A stretch of DNA of 64,000 bases, from the NCBI GenBank assembly GCA_963971285.1, contig OZ020259.1:7564001-7628000 (forward strand), written 5' to 3'. The stretch comes from Astropecten irregularis. Its lineage: Eukaryota; Echinodermata; Asteroidea; Paxillosida; Astropectinidae. Positions 40,572-53,988 of this stretch are shown here, in pieces. Below the pieces are notes generated by a model, which was not told the DNA's origin, did not search any database, and was given only the letters and a program-made list of their open reading frames with translations. The position numbers were made by a program, and so were the translations under genes. How positions within the stretch are numbered: the first letter of the stretch is position 1; the number at the start of each line of letters is the position of its first letter.

Positions 40572-41912
40572 CTATCTGAAGAAACACTTGGATTGTTGAT
40601 AAAGAAATTTGAGTTGTATATGATTGTGTGAGGGCGGTGCATGGTGAAAGGCAGCCAGATCCAACACAGATTCTGAAGTGTGTTCCGAATTACAGGTCTC
40701 GGTGTGAGTAAGTAGGCTGCTTGCATACTGCGCGATGAGACAATGAGTATCTCCAAAAATCATACCACAATCTTCTCCATAATAGTCATCAGGTTGCCCG
40801 GGTACCCAATTCCTGTAGCTGATCTCCACTCCTCCCTCCTCGCACACCCAGGATCCCTCGAAAACCCCAAGAGATGAAACCCATTGGCATGGCCCAGCTT
40901 ATCAAACAGATTTGTAATGTCTTCTCTAGTAATAATAATAATAATAATTTATTTTTTAAAGACAGTTACACAACATGACGTCTCAACCGTCTGTACATAT
41001 CATACACAAATATAAATATAAATATAAAAAGCATTATTCAGAGTAAACAGACTAGAATTAAAAACATTGCCTTAAATACTATGCAAGAAAAAATGTTTAC
41101 GACTTAAAAATACTTTAGCATTACACATTTCACATATAAATCAATAACCATAAAAACCATGAAAAATTTAAATGTAGAAAAAATAGGACCGCGATATAAG
41201 AAAACGCCCATAAAAAGTGTCAGTGGACTAGAATTACTTAAAATACCGTCTAAAAAGATATGTTTTCAACTGGGATCTAAACTGAGTAAAACGTGCAAGC
41301 GACCTTAAGTTTGATGGAAGACTTTTCCATAAGTGTGGTGCGGCCACACTAAGGGCACGATCACCGTACTGTTGACTTGGTGTCTTCCCATGAGACTTGA
41401 AAGAGAAGGGAACCAGCCTTACTCCACTACTACTCCTCGTTTGATAGGCAGGGGTTTCAACTTGAATAATTTCGGTGAGGTATCCTGGTGCAGACTCACT
41501 GCTGTGAATCAACTTAAAAATTATTCCTAGTAATTTGAATTGAATTCGCTGTTCAACAGGGAGCCAATGGAGCTCTTTGAGAATGGGCATCATGCTTGCA
41601 TGATGTTTCAGCTTCCTACGGACAACCGTCGTTGCAGTCGATCCAAGATTTCTCCCCGTCCGGAATAACATCGTCCGCGATGAAATCATTCTCTTCCAGG
41701 GAGCTTGGCACGACCAGAATGCCACCTAACTTGGCGCACTCGGCTCTGGCACTCGACCAGGCAAAGCTGGATTGAGTGGCCAAATAACAAGAAATTCCCC
41801 AGTGATGCCACTCCGGAGGGCAGGGTGGCCCCTCGTGCAGACTTGTACACCTGGCAGAAACTTGAGGAGCATTTGATAAAACAGCAAATACGACTACAAT
41901 CGCAGCAAACAT
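40572..41912 (-). pseudogene. C-type lectin pseudogene broken by a LINE fragment
   Basis: It starts at ATG 41912 with a signal peptide (FAAIVVVFAVLSNAPQVSA), followed by CPPEWHHWGISCYLATQSSF, LEENDFIADDVIPDGE and WIDCND. The sequence then runs into a LINE fragment near 41640. Lectin coding resumes near 40868 (EGSWVCEEGGVEISYRNW, with a QPD motif at about 40800) and frameshifts before the last cysteines; the final AVCKQP is in another frame near 40705. The closest relative in the window is the intact gene at 53989, which shares most blocks. This copy cannot give a full lectin. Confidence 0.85.
40925..41640 (-). mobile_element. Non-LTR retrotransposon 3' fragment
   Basis: On the minus strand the frame reads the typical post-RT C-terminus of CR1/L2-like LINEs (LKELHWLPVEQRIQFKLL, YGDRALSVAAPHLWKSLPSN, FRSQLKTYLFRRYF). 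It ends in a (TAA)n tail at about 40927-40949. The element is truncated at its 5' end and inserted into the lectin pseudogene. Confidence 0.85.
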
Positions 41913-42229
41913 GATGACAGCAAATGCACGTTATTGTCCAAACGTCGAGAAGGGATAATTTCACAAATACTCCTATCCAATGATCAAGCGAAGTTAGCAA
42001 TGCTCCAAGTCTGTTGTATAACCTACTATAAAGTCTGAAGTAGGTTGAAATTGTAAAACAAATCCTGCTTAGAATAGGTTGGTATATAATTGCTAGATTC
42101 ATACAATCACGAAGCAGACGTAAAACCACTACATATACACACGCTTCCAATATCAAGCACTGGAATGATCAGCCGAGACAGTGGGAGAAAGTGACGTGAT
42201 ATGGAATCTGCATTAGCTCACGTACCATC

Positions 42230-43390
42230 AGAAAACAATTGCAACGGTTTCCATTAAAACCTCCAAACAGAGGCCTCACCTTGACTGTGTATTACACACA
42301 AACCACGGCAACTTCCCGCTAGGAGAATTGTTAATTGCCTACGGACCTTTACTGTATTGTGCGATAAATGGTAGGAGCGTTTGTAAATTGAACCAAGACA
42401 ATAGGAGAGAGAAGGGGAATTAAGGATCGTAATAAGTCAATGACAAAGAGACTGCATTGAGATGCTCTATGCCCGGTTGAAGAAATAGAAACCATTCAAT
42501 CAAAAAATCATCATGCCTGCGTACAATTTCAACCATGGACGGCTGACTGCTATTTAAGTAAAGCTCTTTGCAACAGGCAATTAAATATAGAAAGAAAAAA
42601 CTGTAAGTGTTAAGCCCCTACCGAACGATGTGGGTCCAAGGCCGTTTTTAAAACAGGACAGAAAGCTGAATGACAATTTTCAAGCTTGTTCAAGCACCCT
42701 AAAAATACAGTTTTGGGGTTGATTATTTGCACGGTTCACCATTAAATATGATGAAAAATCTGAACAGAATTCACAAATAAACTTTAATATCTGCAAGTCA
42801 TCATGTCAGATGTTGAGCCTTTCTAGTCTCTAATATAATCCGTTAAAAACAATTGCACGGTTTCCATCAAATCTCCCAACAAAGGCCTTACCTTGACAGT
42901 GTATTACACACAAACCACGACAACTTCCCGCTATGAGGATATTTAATTTTATACGATCCTTGACTGTATGGTGCGATGGATCGTGGGAGTGTTTTTATAA
43001 AATTAATTAATCAAGACGATAGGAGTGAGACGAAGAATCAGGGAACGTACGAAGTCAATGACAAAGAGACTGCTTTGGGCTGCTCTGTCAGGTTGACGAA
43101 ATAGGAACCTTGCAATCATGTCTGCCCATTATTTTCAACCAAGGACTGCCCACTGCCGTTTGAGTTAAGCTCTTTGCAACAGACTGGCGACTCTTCAGTT
43201 GAAAACAAAACATTAAAACAAGAAAATAATGAGAGAGACGGGAGATTGTGGAGCGTACTAAGTCAATAACAAAGAGACTTAATTTAGCTGCTCTGTTCGG
43301 TCGAAGAAATAAAAACCATCCAATCAAAACACCAACATGTCTGCCCATAATTTCAAACAAGGACAGCAGACTGCTTTTTGATAAAAAAAA
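42230..43390. repeat. Local tandem duplication, three diverged units
   Basis: CCTTGACTGTGTATTACACA (42280) recurs at 42891, and the AAGTCAATGACAAAGAGACT block occurs at 42437, 43050 and, diverged, 43259. Units are partial and non-coding. I see no gene between 41930 and 43750. Confidence 0.7.
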
Positions 43391-43905
43391 TCCTTAATTT
43401 TCAACGGACATAAGGCTTCATTAATTATAAAAATGTAATACACAGTAATAATACTAACATTGATAAGGTACATCTCTGCCCGAAATTGTGAGCACTAAAC
43501 CCCTTGCATTTATGTAAATGGTTTATTAAAACATGAACATGTTTGAAATGCAAGAAAATGCAAGAAACAAATTGAATAAATTGCACCCAATTGGTGGAAA
43601 AAAGGTTTTTGTATAGAACCGCTTTGTATTTTTCGTCTTACATGTGGGCCCAAGAGCTAAATTGTTAAATTTATGAGAATGTTTTATGCGGGTTGTCAGT
43701 TTTATTTTTACAAACATAATTGATGACCGGGCAATCAAAATGGTTTGTATTGTTTCATTCTATGCTCGTAGATATGAGCCCGACAGCGTCAAAATCTACA
43801 ATGTTGACTTGGAAACAACCGTACAATGACGCTCAATCCCCGGGTAACACAGTGCTATTAATGTAATCATCAAATGAGCACAAGGGAAAATGACTGATTT
43901 TTGAA

Positions 43906-44545
43906 AGTCATTGAAAAGTTAACAAAGAAAACAGTACTGGTGCGGGATTCGAACAGGCGACTTTCTGAACACCGTAAAGGCGCTCTACCAAGTGAGCCAT
44001 CCAGTCTCTCATCCTTTGAGTGATCCCCCCATGTACCGTTCCCAGTGTGCAGTATTGCTACTTGTATCATTGAAACGATCACTGGGGCATGGCGGTGTGT
44101 GCGTGGTTCCATGGCTTCTGACTGCACTGCCAAACGAACAACGATAATGCGCGGTATTTTTGAACGCTTGAGGGCGCTTCGAATTACTTCCGGGGTCATT
44201 AACAATGCCTTGTTCTTGTGAACCGCTGTGTCAGAATACAACTCATACATGTCGTAGTAAAAATATACACTTCTATCGTATCCCAAAAGACAAAATTGTC
44301 CGTAAATGACCTCTGCTCAATTGACAATTAACCGGCCAGTACCCCCGGAAGTAAATAAAGTTGTACACCTAACAGCACCCTCATGCGTTAAAAAATACAG
44401 CGCATTGACTATTGGGGTCACCACCAACGCAGGGCTGGATGGCTCAGGTGGTAGAGCGCCTGTACGGTTTTCAGGAGTTCGCCGGTTCGAATCCCGCTCC
44501 TGTCAATTGTTCTTTTTGTTCACTTTTCAATAATTGTAATTGTAA
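43906..44545. mobile_element. Pair of tRNA-like modules in inverted orientation
   Basis: A minus-strand tRNA-like sequence (43936-44006; GGCTCACTTGGTAGAGCGCC and TGTTCGAATCCC when read on that strand) faces a plus-strand one (44434-44505; GGCTCAGGTGGTAGAGCGCC, GGTTCGAATCC). Both are followed outward by the same tail (consensus GTCAATTGTTCTTTGTTAAC, TTTTCAAT), and the right one ends in poly-A near 44545. This suggests tRNA-derived SINE units joined head to head around about 430 bp of unrelated DNA. Confidence 0.65.
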
Positions 44546-45143
44546 AAAAAAAAAAAGAGTATCCGTTTCAATCATCGACATCTATACATATTCATAAAAC
44601 ACCTTTATTCATCAAAATAAATCTTTTCATTTGTTTTTTTGGAGAAAATAGTAATGAAAGCTTTGTGGGCTGATACTCTTATACTGACAAGCCCCATGCT
44701 GTTTACAACAGTGATTTGTAGTTATTATATTCCTTGTCAATTTCAAAGCATGATTATTCCTTGTGATTGGTAAATGAACACTTAATCAATCTGAATCACA
44801 CCGACATGGTTTTGGAAGAGTTGGTTCGCCCATATGAAGAGGATATATGATTGCAGGAAATTGATATTTGTTTGTTAAAAACCGGGTCCCGAGACTCATG
44901 GTTTAATGTTAAACTTTAAACATTAATATAAAACAAACATAATGGTGCGTTTAGTTTTGTGTCGTGTGGCGTCCAACAGAGCACAGGCCTTGCTTTTTGA
45001 ATTATTAGAACATCCCATTCTTAGATTCTGACATGCCAAAGATCTGATCCAGTGGTAGTGATCAAACGACAAGAATCTGATCAGTGTCGCGTTTACATTG
45101 GATAGAAGGTAGCAATAGCGTATATTACGGAGTAATTGGAAGC

Positions 45144-46224
45144 AGGCGCGGTTTTACGGGGGTCTAAGGGGGCAGTAGCCCCCCCCCCCCCCCCCCCCCC
45201 CCACAAAAAAAAATGTAAAATACAAAAATAAATTGTCTAAATAATTTTTGTTCAGTTATTAAGCGCCAATGAAACAAAAAACGCGTTGTGTGTGCTATAA
45301 TGTGCATTTTTTCGACTCCTAATAAGACATAGCAGAAGCGAGTGTTAAGAACCCAAAGAATTGGGTCTTCTACCCCCCCCCCCCCCAATAAAAAATAATG
45401 GCCCTTCTAGCACCCCCCATCCCCCCCAAAAAAAAATAAAAAATAAAAAATAAAATAAACCAGAGCAACACATGGCTGTACATAATTATCTGCCTTCGTG
45501 CTGTCATTTCTTACTCGATTTCAAGTTAACACACATACATAATGTGAATTGAATTGATTTTGATATAAACCCACGCAGCCAAATGCGTCACGACTAAATT
45601 AGTCTATAATTATCTCTAAACGGAGACCGCCATGGATTTCTATACAACGCAGTACCTGGTGAAAATCACACCATATGGCGATAATAAAAGGTTATTATTT
45701 CTATAAAAGACCAATCTAGATTTGGCACCAGCCAAGGTGACCTCAATTATTGAACAATAAAGCTGCTCTGAACGGCTCTGAAGTCGTATTGTATTAATCT
45801 GCATGCAATAGAGTAGGCTGTTTATGCCTTGTCATGGTGACTCTACAGACGGAGGTCATAATAAACACTTATTCGTTTTATTTTCAGATTTCCATTTTCT
45901 ATTCCATTTTTCCTGGACAACATTTGAAATCACATTGACCAGACCATAAGCCAGATACATTGTCCAGCATTGAATTACTATTCTAGTAACTTGTATAAAC
46001 ATCACTCTGCCAGTATCCAACATCAGGTATCAACCATGAAATGATATTAAAACAAACAAATAAACCCAATCAACCCCGGCTGGTTCATGGATATCAAATG
46101 ATATCGTCGAATGACTATAGACCGATTCGAAGGCACAATATACCATCCATTTTTATTATTATTATTTTTTTTTTTTGGGGGGGAGGGTTAGAGCCCCCCA
46201 GCCCCCCTGTAGAACCGCGCCTGT
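45144..46224. mobile_element. Possible DNA transposon with short imperfect inverted ends
   Basis: AGGCGCGGTTTTACGGGGG at the left and a matching CTGTAGAACCGCGCCTG at the right face each other, each next to C/G-rich runs. No target duplication is clear and no transposase is found. The stretch 45570-45740 is repeated, diverged, at 47520-47690 (GGAGACCGCC, CACCAGCCAAG). Confidence 0.35.
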
Positions 46225-48700
46225 GCGGTGTCCTCGTTATTATTTTGTGGTAACAAATGAATTAACGCTCCGCCGCACTCTATACTGAATGGCGTAGAAA
46301 CACTTTCCGCAAAACCGGAAGCCAAGACATACAAATCCAATCACACGATTAGAATTTTTGATAACGTGATTTATATGATTCGCAAAATTAAAGAGGATGT
46401 TCTTTATTTAACTTTACATCGCTTAATTTGTTTGAACTTTATCATTAAATTACTTGATAAGAGAAAGTCTCACATGCACTGAACACAGAAAGGGAGACTT
46501 TTGTTGGATTATTTTTTCTCTCAACACGCTAAACCCGAAAGCTCCCCAAAATAAGGATTCTTTGAATTTCGTCAAAGTGGCAGCATACAAATATATGTGA
46601 TTTCGTGACGTAAGATATGGGCGCCTTTCCTTAAATAAGTATGTGTATTCCGTACTTGGAATTTCGTGAAAGTAATGTTAGGTATTACGTTTGTTATGTG
46701 TAATTGCGCTGCATTGATTTTTTTTACAGCCATGCCTTGAAATTGTGTGGTGGTGGAAAGAGAAACCACTTTGTTTTCTTCGGGGTTTTTATGGTAGGCC
46801 TACCCGAATAGGTTACTCGGATCAATAGTTCGAAGAGAATCAAAAAAAGTGGCCACGGTGAATCGCGCAAATTATCTTAAAGTGTTACTGCAGTTGTTTT
46901 ATTGCCTTCAGACAGAGAACATATTGACAAATAATGAATGGGAAGTCTAATTTTGGTTTCAAACCAGCATTTGGTTTTCGTTTGAATGGCTTTGCAAAAT
47001 GGGAGATTTTCATGCATACTCATGTGGGGAACCCACAGCAAAAATAAAAAAAAATAAAAAAAAAACATAAGAAATGAGAAATGAGGAGGCAAACTTGACC
47101 AACAGAAATGGTTTGGCAAAAATATTGAACCGCCTTTTGAGTGAAAGGAACATATTCGGCACACAAAACTTATTGAGCAATGAAAATTGTGTCAGATAAC
47201 CTATAAAACAACCCCAATTTTTTGTGCACAAATCAATTGGGTTACAGCTCTCAAAATACCCAGATGACATCACAGTTTTGCTCATGAATATGGAAATTTT
47301 AATAAGCATTAAAAAAAAAACTGTTTTTAAACCCTGAAACAGTGTGAGGAAGTGGGTAAAAACACAGGCCCCGTGTTACAATTTCTTTTTGGCACATGTT
47401 CAAGCCATAATATTCCTATTGCAGAGACCCTATAATGGAAATGCTCCCATGTCTTACGTCACGATATCACACAGTTTTGTCTGCTGCTCACCATAAATTG
47501 AATTGCTTTTAATCGTAACCCACACAGCCAAATACAGTCCGTTTTAATTAGTATATTATTGTCTCATGGCGGAGACCGCCGAATTCTCTCCAACGCATTA
47601 ACTGGTGGAAATCAGACTACGGAAGCCATACCGATCAATAAAAGGCAAATGTCATATAAAATGACTAACCTAGATTTGACACCAGCCAAGTTGACTTAGA
47701 ACCAACCAGACTATTCGGCAGAACAGTGTTCAGCATTGAAATACTATTCTTTTACATTAGGCCATGAGACAAGGTCCCAAAAAGTCCATTAATATAACAT
47801 TTCGTTGTGACCATCTGTTAACTAAGAATTTATATATTTATAGTTCAGTGGAAAATACCCTTGCCAAATGAAAACTAACACTTGTTACCAAGTTCAAATC
47901 TTGCCAGTTTGGCAAAAAAATGTATTTTCCTTAAAAACCCTCTATGATATCTGCATAATAACTTTGCCAATCTACATTACAATTGGAAACTTTCAGAATC
48001 GGTCTTAAAGTCAACAACGCACGATAAAACTAAACGTTGGTGGCGCTAACGCTATCGGCCCTGCTACACCATACCCAATGCTGCACTTCAGTCTGTATAA
48101 TGTACATTTCGCCCAGCAATGGGATGCTTAAGGGATGTAGCAATGAAGAATGAGTGAAAATATGAACCAATCAGTATACAAGCATAATGATACGGTGACT
48201 TTGAGTACAATGGTGTAAAATACAGCCATTATTGACCAATCGGTGAAGGACACAATACACTGCTACACCGAATCCTATTATCAGTAGTCCCACTTCCAGC
48301 TAGGATCCAATTCATTTTATGGCATGCAACTGTAAAGCTGTGGTGTGCTTGCTGGGTCTTTATAGATCTGGCGTAAGAAGCTGCTCTACTCAGTACTTTC
48401 CAATCCAATCGCCAATTATTGATTGAACTCTACATACGAGATTGGAATCAAAATAACTGACTTGGCTCTGTGTACATATACATGTACAAATATGAGATCA
48501 GTAAAAACACATCACCAACCAGCCTTCTGTGCTCTAAGATTACATGTGTAGTATCAACTTTCCTAAGACACTTCAGTTCAAATTTCACGATGTGGACATC
48601 CATGTTTGGTCGCCTAGTATATTCTTAGGACTGGTTGCATGTGCCATTGGATGTGAACATGTGTTAAATTCACGCACGCTGATGTTTCATGCTGCTAAAA
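46225..48700. other. Gene-free host DNA
   Basis: No gene recognised. It includes the diverged repeat noted at 47520-47690. Confidence 0.4.
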
Positions 48701-48702
48701 AC

Positions 48703-49610
48703 AGAGGCTGAAAGGGTCTACATATGCCAACAAACAAGTACATTCTCATGTCATATGTGGACGAGAATGCAGCATGGATGACACTTGCAAGTCATTTAAC
48801 TTCTTCAAATGTGACAAGCGGTGCGAGTTGAACAATGCGACGCGGAAGGAACATGAAGGCCTAAGTGACTTTGTAGCAGCTCAAGGGAGCGTATACTTTG
48901 ATACTGAGGAAGATACACCTCTATTATCACTGCCTGGCGATCCCTTTCAACTGAAACGAAGTTGCAAGATGCTCTTAGATGCTGGCTGTATTCCAAGTGG
49001 TATATACACTATATACCCAAGTGGACTTTGGAATAGTACCGTCCAGGTCTACTGTGACATGGAACAGGACAATGGAGGATGGACTGTCTTTCAGAGACGA
49101 CAAGATGGCAGCGTTGATTTCTACCGTGACTGGTCCGAGTACCAGTTTGGCTTTGGCAATCTGGCTGGTGAGTTCTGGCTTGGCAACGATAACTTAGTGA
49201 TGCTGACATCAGATGTGTCTCGTGGACCATGGGAGCTACGAGTTGAATTGGAGGACTGGCATAATAACACAGCTTGGGCAAAGTACAATGATTTCAAAAT
49301 ATTTTCGAATCGCTACACTCTAAATATTGGTGACTATGATGGCCGAAGCACTGCTGGGAACTCCCTTGGCGCTAACACAGGTACGGACTTTACAACTATG
49401 GATCAAGATAATGATATCAAGTCATCTGAGAACTGTGCACAAAGCCGGGAAGGTGCCTGGTGGTTCAAACAGTGTCGATTTTCCCACTTGAATGGTAAGT
49501 ACATCCCGTATGAGAACACTGACACCCGCCTTGGCCTTCGTTGGAACGATTGGATACCAAAGTATTCCATGAAAAAATGCAGCATAAAAATGCGTAAAGC
49601 AGGCATTTAG
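48703..49610 (+). CDS. Fibrinogen-related protein with PAN-like segment, last exon
   Basis: The frame is open from about 48699, after a TAA and an AAAAACAG that could be a splice acceptor, to the stop at 49608-49610; the first ATG is 48774. The first part (VICGRECSMDDTCKSFNFFK, then CELNNATRKEHE and GSVYFD) looks like a PAN/apple domain. From about SCKMLLDAGCIPSG onward it is a fibrinogen C-terminal domain: GGWTVFQRRQDGSVDFYRDW, GEFWLGNDNL, LRVELEDW, a GDYDG and calcium-loop-like region (TTMDQDNDIKSSENCA), GAWWFKQCRFSHLNGKY. The domain appears complete. No signal peptide is in this exon, so at least one 5' exon should lie upstream. AATAAA signals occur at about 49808 and 49886. A secreted lectin-like or ficolin-like role is likely. 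Confidence 0.85.
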
Positions 49611-51969
49611 ATATAACTTTACTTTTGGGTCGTAATAATTAGCCTCAACCAATAACACGAAGGGAAAGTGAAACTTGAATAAGTCTATCGACCCATTGGA
49701 GAATCTTAATTACAACCATGAACATCAACATCATTTTCAGTGTATACAGTATAAATTTTAACTGTTAGATTGTTTTGTATCACTAAGTCTTAGTTAGAGG
49801 TGCGTGGTAATAAACCAAATCAGGGGGTTTTCAAATCATAGTTGTCATTGAATGTGATGTGTAATTTATAAACATAAAATTATCAAATAAAAAAAAAGTA
49901 TTAAAAAAATGTTCCATATGGAGAATACTTATCTTAACATGTTTGTAGACACGAGCTATTCCTTATTAGAGGGCAAAGAAAATAGACAGAAAGAGAACAT
50001 GACATATGTGTGATATTATTTACAGTGATCTTTTATATTTAGATGTGACTGAATTGAGTTCTAACACTTAAAAGTGTGTATTGTAATTAATATCGGTTGA
50101 GCTAACATCAGTGCAAGTATAACAGACTCATGTCATTGATACCGATACTGCTTTTTCAAATGTTTGACTGTGCCTATTACATATTCTATTGAGATCAATT
50201 CTGTGCGTTTATAAAAGCTAAATGCAGCTACTTATTCACCAGTACTTTGATACGGCATAATACGTACTATTGCTACGAAAATATCTAATATTTTTTTTTG
50301 ACAAATGTGTCTGTGTATGCGTATTACATGTATTAGGTCATTCCACCATATCGATTAGACATAATTTGTGATGATGCTCATAATCAATCAGTAAATGTGT
50401 ACACCAGCTATCCTTTATTACAACTCTTAATATACTATTTGCGCGATCAGTGTTTACATGCCACGACGTGAATCATAGTGAGTTTTGTTGTCTCATTTGG
50501 CTCAGAGCAGTGGTGAGAAGGTGCGAGGAAGGATGTGGATGACATCATAGTGGTATTTGATCGTTTTCACTGCTGTTGTGCGATAAATAAGATGGAAATG
50601 AGTCACGTCATGGCATAAAAAACATTTGATCACACAATCAGTCTTTCTTGCCTTTAATATTTGGATTGGTTTCAAATAAAACACAGAAATCATCGGAATT
50701 CATGCCCCGACTTAGTGGAATGAACCATTTTGGGAATCAAGGAATAATATATGAATAATATTTAGTTTTTATTTATCCAGTACAGATTGTCAACAATGAC
50801 AAAAGTATAATACACAGGTTTGATAGATAAAATAATGATTTAGATTGATTGTGTAAATTTTAATCTGATAACAAAGACGAACCAGAATATTTTTTAACAT
50901 GATGATAAGTTTAATTTGTGAGGACAACAAACAAACCTGTTCTTAAAGAAAACAATCATAGATCTTATTCATGTTGTACCCTTTTGAAATGTAAAATGTA
51001 ATTCAAACTTTAATGAAGGTAAATACATCTGTATTGTTAAGAAACTCGACCTTTTTTTTGTTTGTGCTGAAAATACTGTATACAAAAAACGATGTATTTT
51101 AGGCCTAAAATTTGGCACCCCACTTTTCGCGACGAAAATTCTTGCTTACTTTACATGCAGAACGACACGCAGTATACTGTGATTCAAGCCTATACCAGTT
51201 ATGTGAGTGACGTCACACGTATTTTTGCGTGGATCGGTTCCAATGGGAATTTGTTTTGTGGGGTGGGGTATATGTGTACTGATTTTTTTTATTTTTTTTT
51301 TATAAATTGTTGGTCAAAATTAAACACTTATATAAAAATATAAATGTATTATGTCATTAATTATGTTTTAAGCAATAATTTTTAAAGCACTTTCACCCTT
51401 TCTCAAATTTGATTACAGTAAAACTTTAAATACAAGTAATGATCTGCTGGAAACTGCTCATCAACCCCCAAAATGGCCAGAAATTGATATAATGCTTTGA
51501 ATGTTTAGAGCCTGACGTTTTGGCGTTCGGAAGTCTTGCCCTACTAAATTGAAGCATTTTATTACTTTGTTTTATTTTATATATATTGTTTTTATACTAT
51601 GTTTTAAAAGAGTTTGCTTTAGTGACCGTAATTTTATTAAATAATGTAATGCATTATTGACAAATAAGGATTTTTTTTATTTGCTTAAACGAAATGTAAG
51701 ATTCTTAATCACCCTTTGTAAGATTTATATATTTGATTTTGTTGTAACCAGATTATTTTTTTGACAATAAATGAAGAATACAAATTATGTCAGACTTGAA
51801 TTTGAAGCGATGTTTTAATTTTGAGCTCTGTTGTGTTTAAGTAGAGGGAAGTTCCAATTCTTGCCTTGGTTATTAATGATAACCTTTGCCTGATTGGCTT
51901 GGATTAGCCATTACTGGAGAACAGAGACAAAGGCAAATTGATTATATTAGGAAATGTCAATATGAAATG
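49611..51969. other. Gene-free host DNA
   Basis: 3' flank of the fibrinogen-related gene, then AT-rich sequence in which I see no gene or clear repeat. Confidence 0.4.
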
Positions 51970-52039
51970 ATTTAAACCGTCATGATTCGCATGCTTTCAG
52001 TGAAAATATCAAAATGCAGTTTGAAAATTATTGTTATAA

Positions 52040-53110
52040 TCCCCAAGAAAAATGTGATCTTATCTTGAAACAGGGAGCTCGAGGCATTTAACCAATTTAG
52101 AATGCAGTTTACTTGGCAAAATTGTGTTAAAAGCAGAACTATGATCAATAAAAAGAATTCTAGCATAACATATAGCCTGCTCAAGATGGCGCAAAACTTC
52201 ATGAAGGCAAACACAAATTGCGTCCTCAACACTTCGATTAGCTCTGTAAGATGAACCTCTGTAACAGTCCAAATCAGGAGGTAAAACTGATTTCATAAAT
52301 TGAAGAACAAAACTCTCAAAAATCTTCATAGGAGCAGGTGAGCGCCACTGGCCTGTAGTAATTTAAGCATGAAACAGAGTTCTTCTTAGGAACTGGTATT
52401 ATTGTGGATTTCTTAAAACAAAGAGGCACATTACGTTGTGTGAGAGAACAGTTAACAATGTCAGTAAAAACTTCACCAAGCTCGACAGAACAGTGTTTCA
52501 GTAATTGAGGACTAATTCCATCCGGACCCGCCGCTTTGTGCTCGTTGAGGTGAGAAATTTGCGTTGAACGTCTGACCCGCTGATAATAAAAGGTACCTCG
52601 TCATTATTCAGTTACAGGTGTTGCTGTGCTGGTATTTGCACGGTCAATGCGACTGTAGAAGTTGTTCAGTTGACCAGACAGTGTGTCACCATCCATATTA
52701 GCTGATTTAATGGGACCTTTAGACGGTGTAATCAGATTTATGCTTCCCCAAAGTTCTTTGGGATTATTTGTGTCGAATTTATCCTCCAGTTTGTTCTTGA
52801 ATGACCACTTTGCATCTCTAATTCCCCTTTTCAGAGTAGCTTTAGCTTTGGCAGCATTATTGATCTCAACGTGTAAACTGTCTTCACACCGACTTAACTG
52901 TACTACAAAACAACATACATCAAGACATACAAAATACATCTCCATTTTGTAGATATTCAGCGTTACATAATTAAACTGTAACCAATTAGATAGTTCAGCC
53001 ACATCCCTGTTAAAAAATTCTGCTAACATCCTTAATGGATTTGTGATGTGTTGAAATAGAAAATTTTTCAGTGTACAAAAACCATCATAGAGTCTGGGGA
53101 AACGATATAT
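52040..53110 (-). pseudogene. LINE reverse-transcriptase relic
   Basis: On the minus strand, pieces of a non-LTR retrotransposon ORF2 follow in order: the pre-RT linker (KRGIRDAKWSFKNKLEDKFD, near 52820), a middle block in another frame (around 52390-52560), then RT blocks (YRANRSVEDAICVCLHEVL and LFIDHSSAFNTI, the latter with the motif-A Asp). Frameshifts and stops separate them, and it ends after motif A, lacking the catalytic DD motif. CR1- or L2-like affinity is likely from the block style. Confidence 0.8.
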
Positions 53111-53988
53111 GTTAACATTTGTGAAAGGTATCGCGCACTTTAGCGGCCTTGTATATATCAAGATGGGCCTATCAGCTCATTAATTTCGAATTTGGAGGTT
53201 GAAGATGGAAGTCATTACGATATTGTTGCTCTTCTTATATTTCATATGCAATTATAATTACGTTTTCGTGTGTATGGCCATTAGGCTATGGTGACAATTG
53301 GAGAATAAATTGTAATTGACAGTTCCATAAATGATACCTTTCCAACGAATGAAACAATCATCTATTTGAGCACAAACTTTAGTATTTCTGCAAGCAATTA
53401 AGCACAAGCACACGTGCGGTAATAAATCACCTGGGTGCATCATGGCTTGACGTAAGTTTCATATTACACTGTACAACCCTCAGTTTAGACTTCCAGAAAG
53501 ATCCGGCCAGGATCGAAACGTCTGAACATTATATATTTCGGTTCATTATTCTGTTTCGTGTGCAGTTTCCATCAGGTAATAACACACCTGGTCAGTTCAA
53601 GTTATAACTTCGTGAAACGGTGTCTTTAATTGTGGTACTTGAGTTGCCCAATGTGCAGTTCCAAATCCCCTAACTCTCTCCAAATGTCTTGGCTGGTTAC
53701 TGATTGCTAAACTTCAAAGCTGTGGTTGTGTATTAGTTTCATATCAGTGCATACGATAAAATGTATGCACACATCTATTCTCTGCGGATGATATTATTGC
53801 AACGACTGTCAACATTCTAGAACTGTCAAGAACTAGCTGTATAGACTTTCTTCGGTAACAGTGAAAAGGTGGTTTGCATTCAGCTACACTTCCTGTAGTT
53901 TTCATTACATTATTTGCGTGCAATTTGTGTTGCGCCGTATTCGTTTTGTTTGTTCAATAGGCCACGGACAAGCGCACCCATCTTCATT

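Noticed and set aside
44434..44505. Functional tRNA gene
   Set aside because: Good A- and B-box-like parts, but the anticodon and acceptor arms are poor and the sequence continues into a SINE-like tail shared with other copies.
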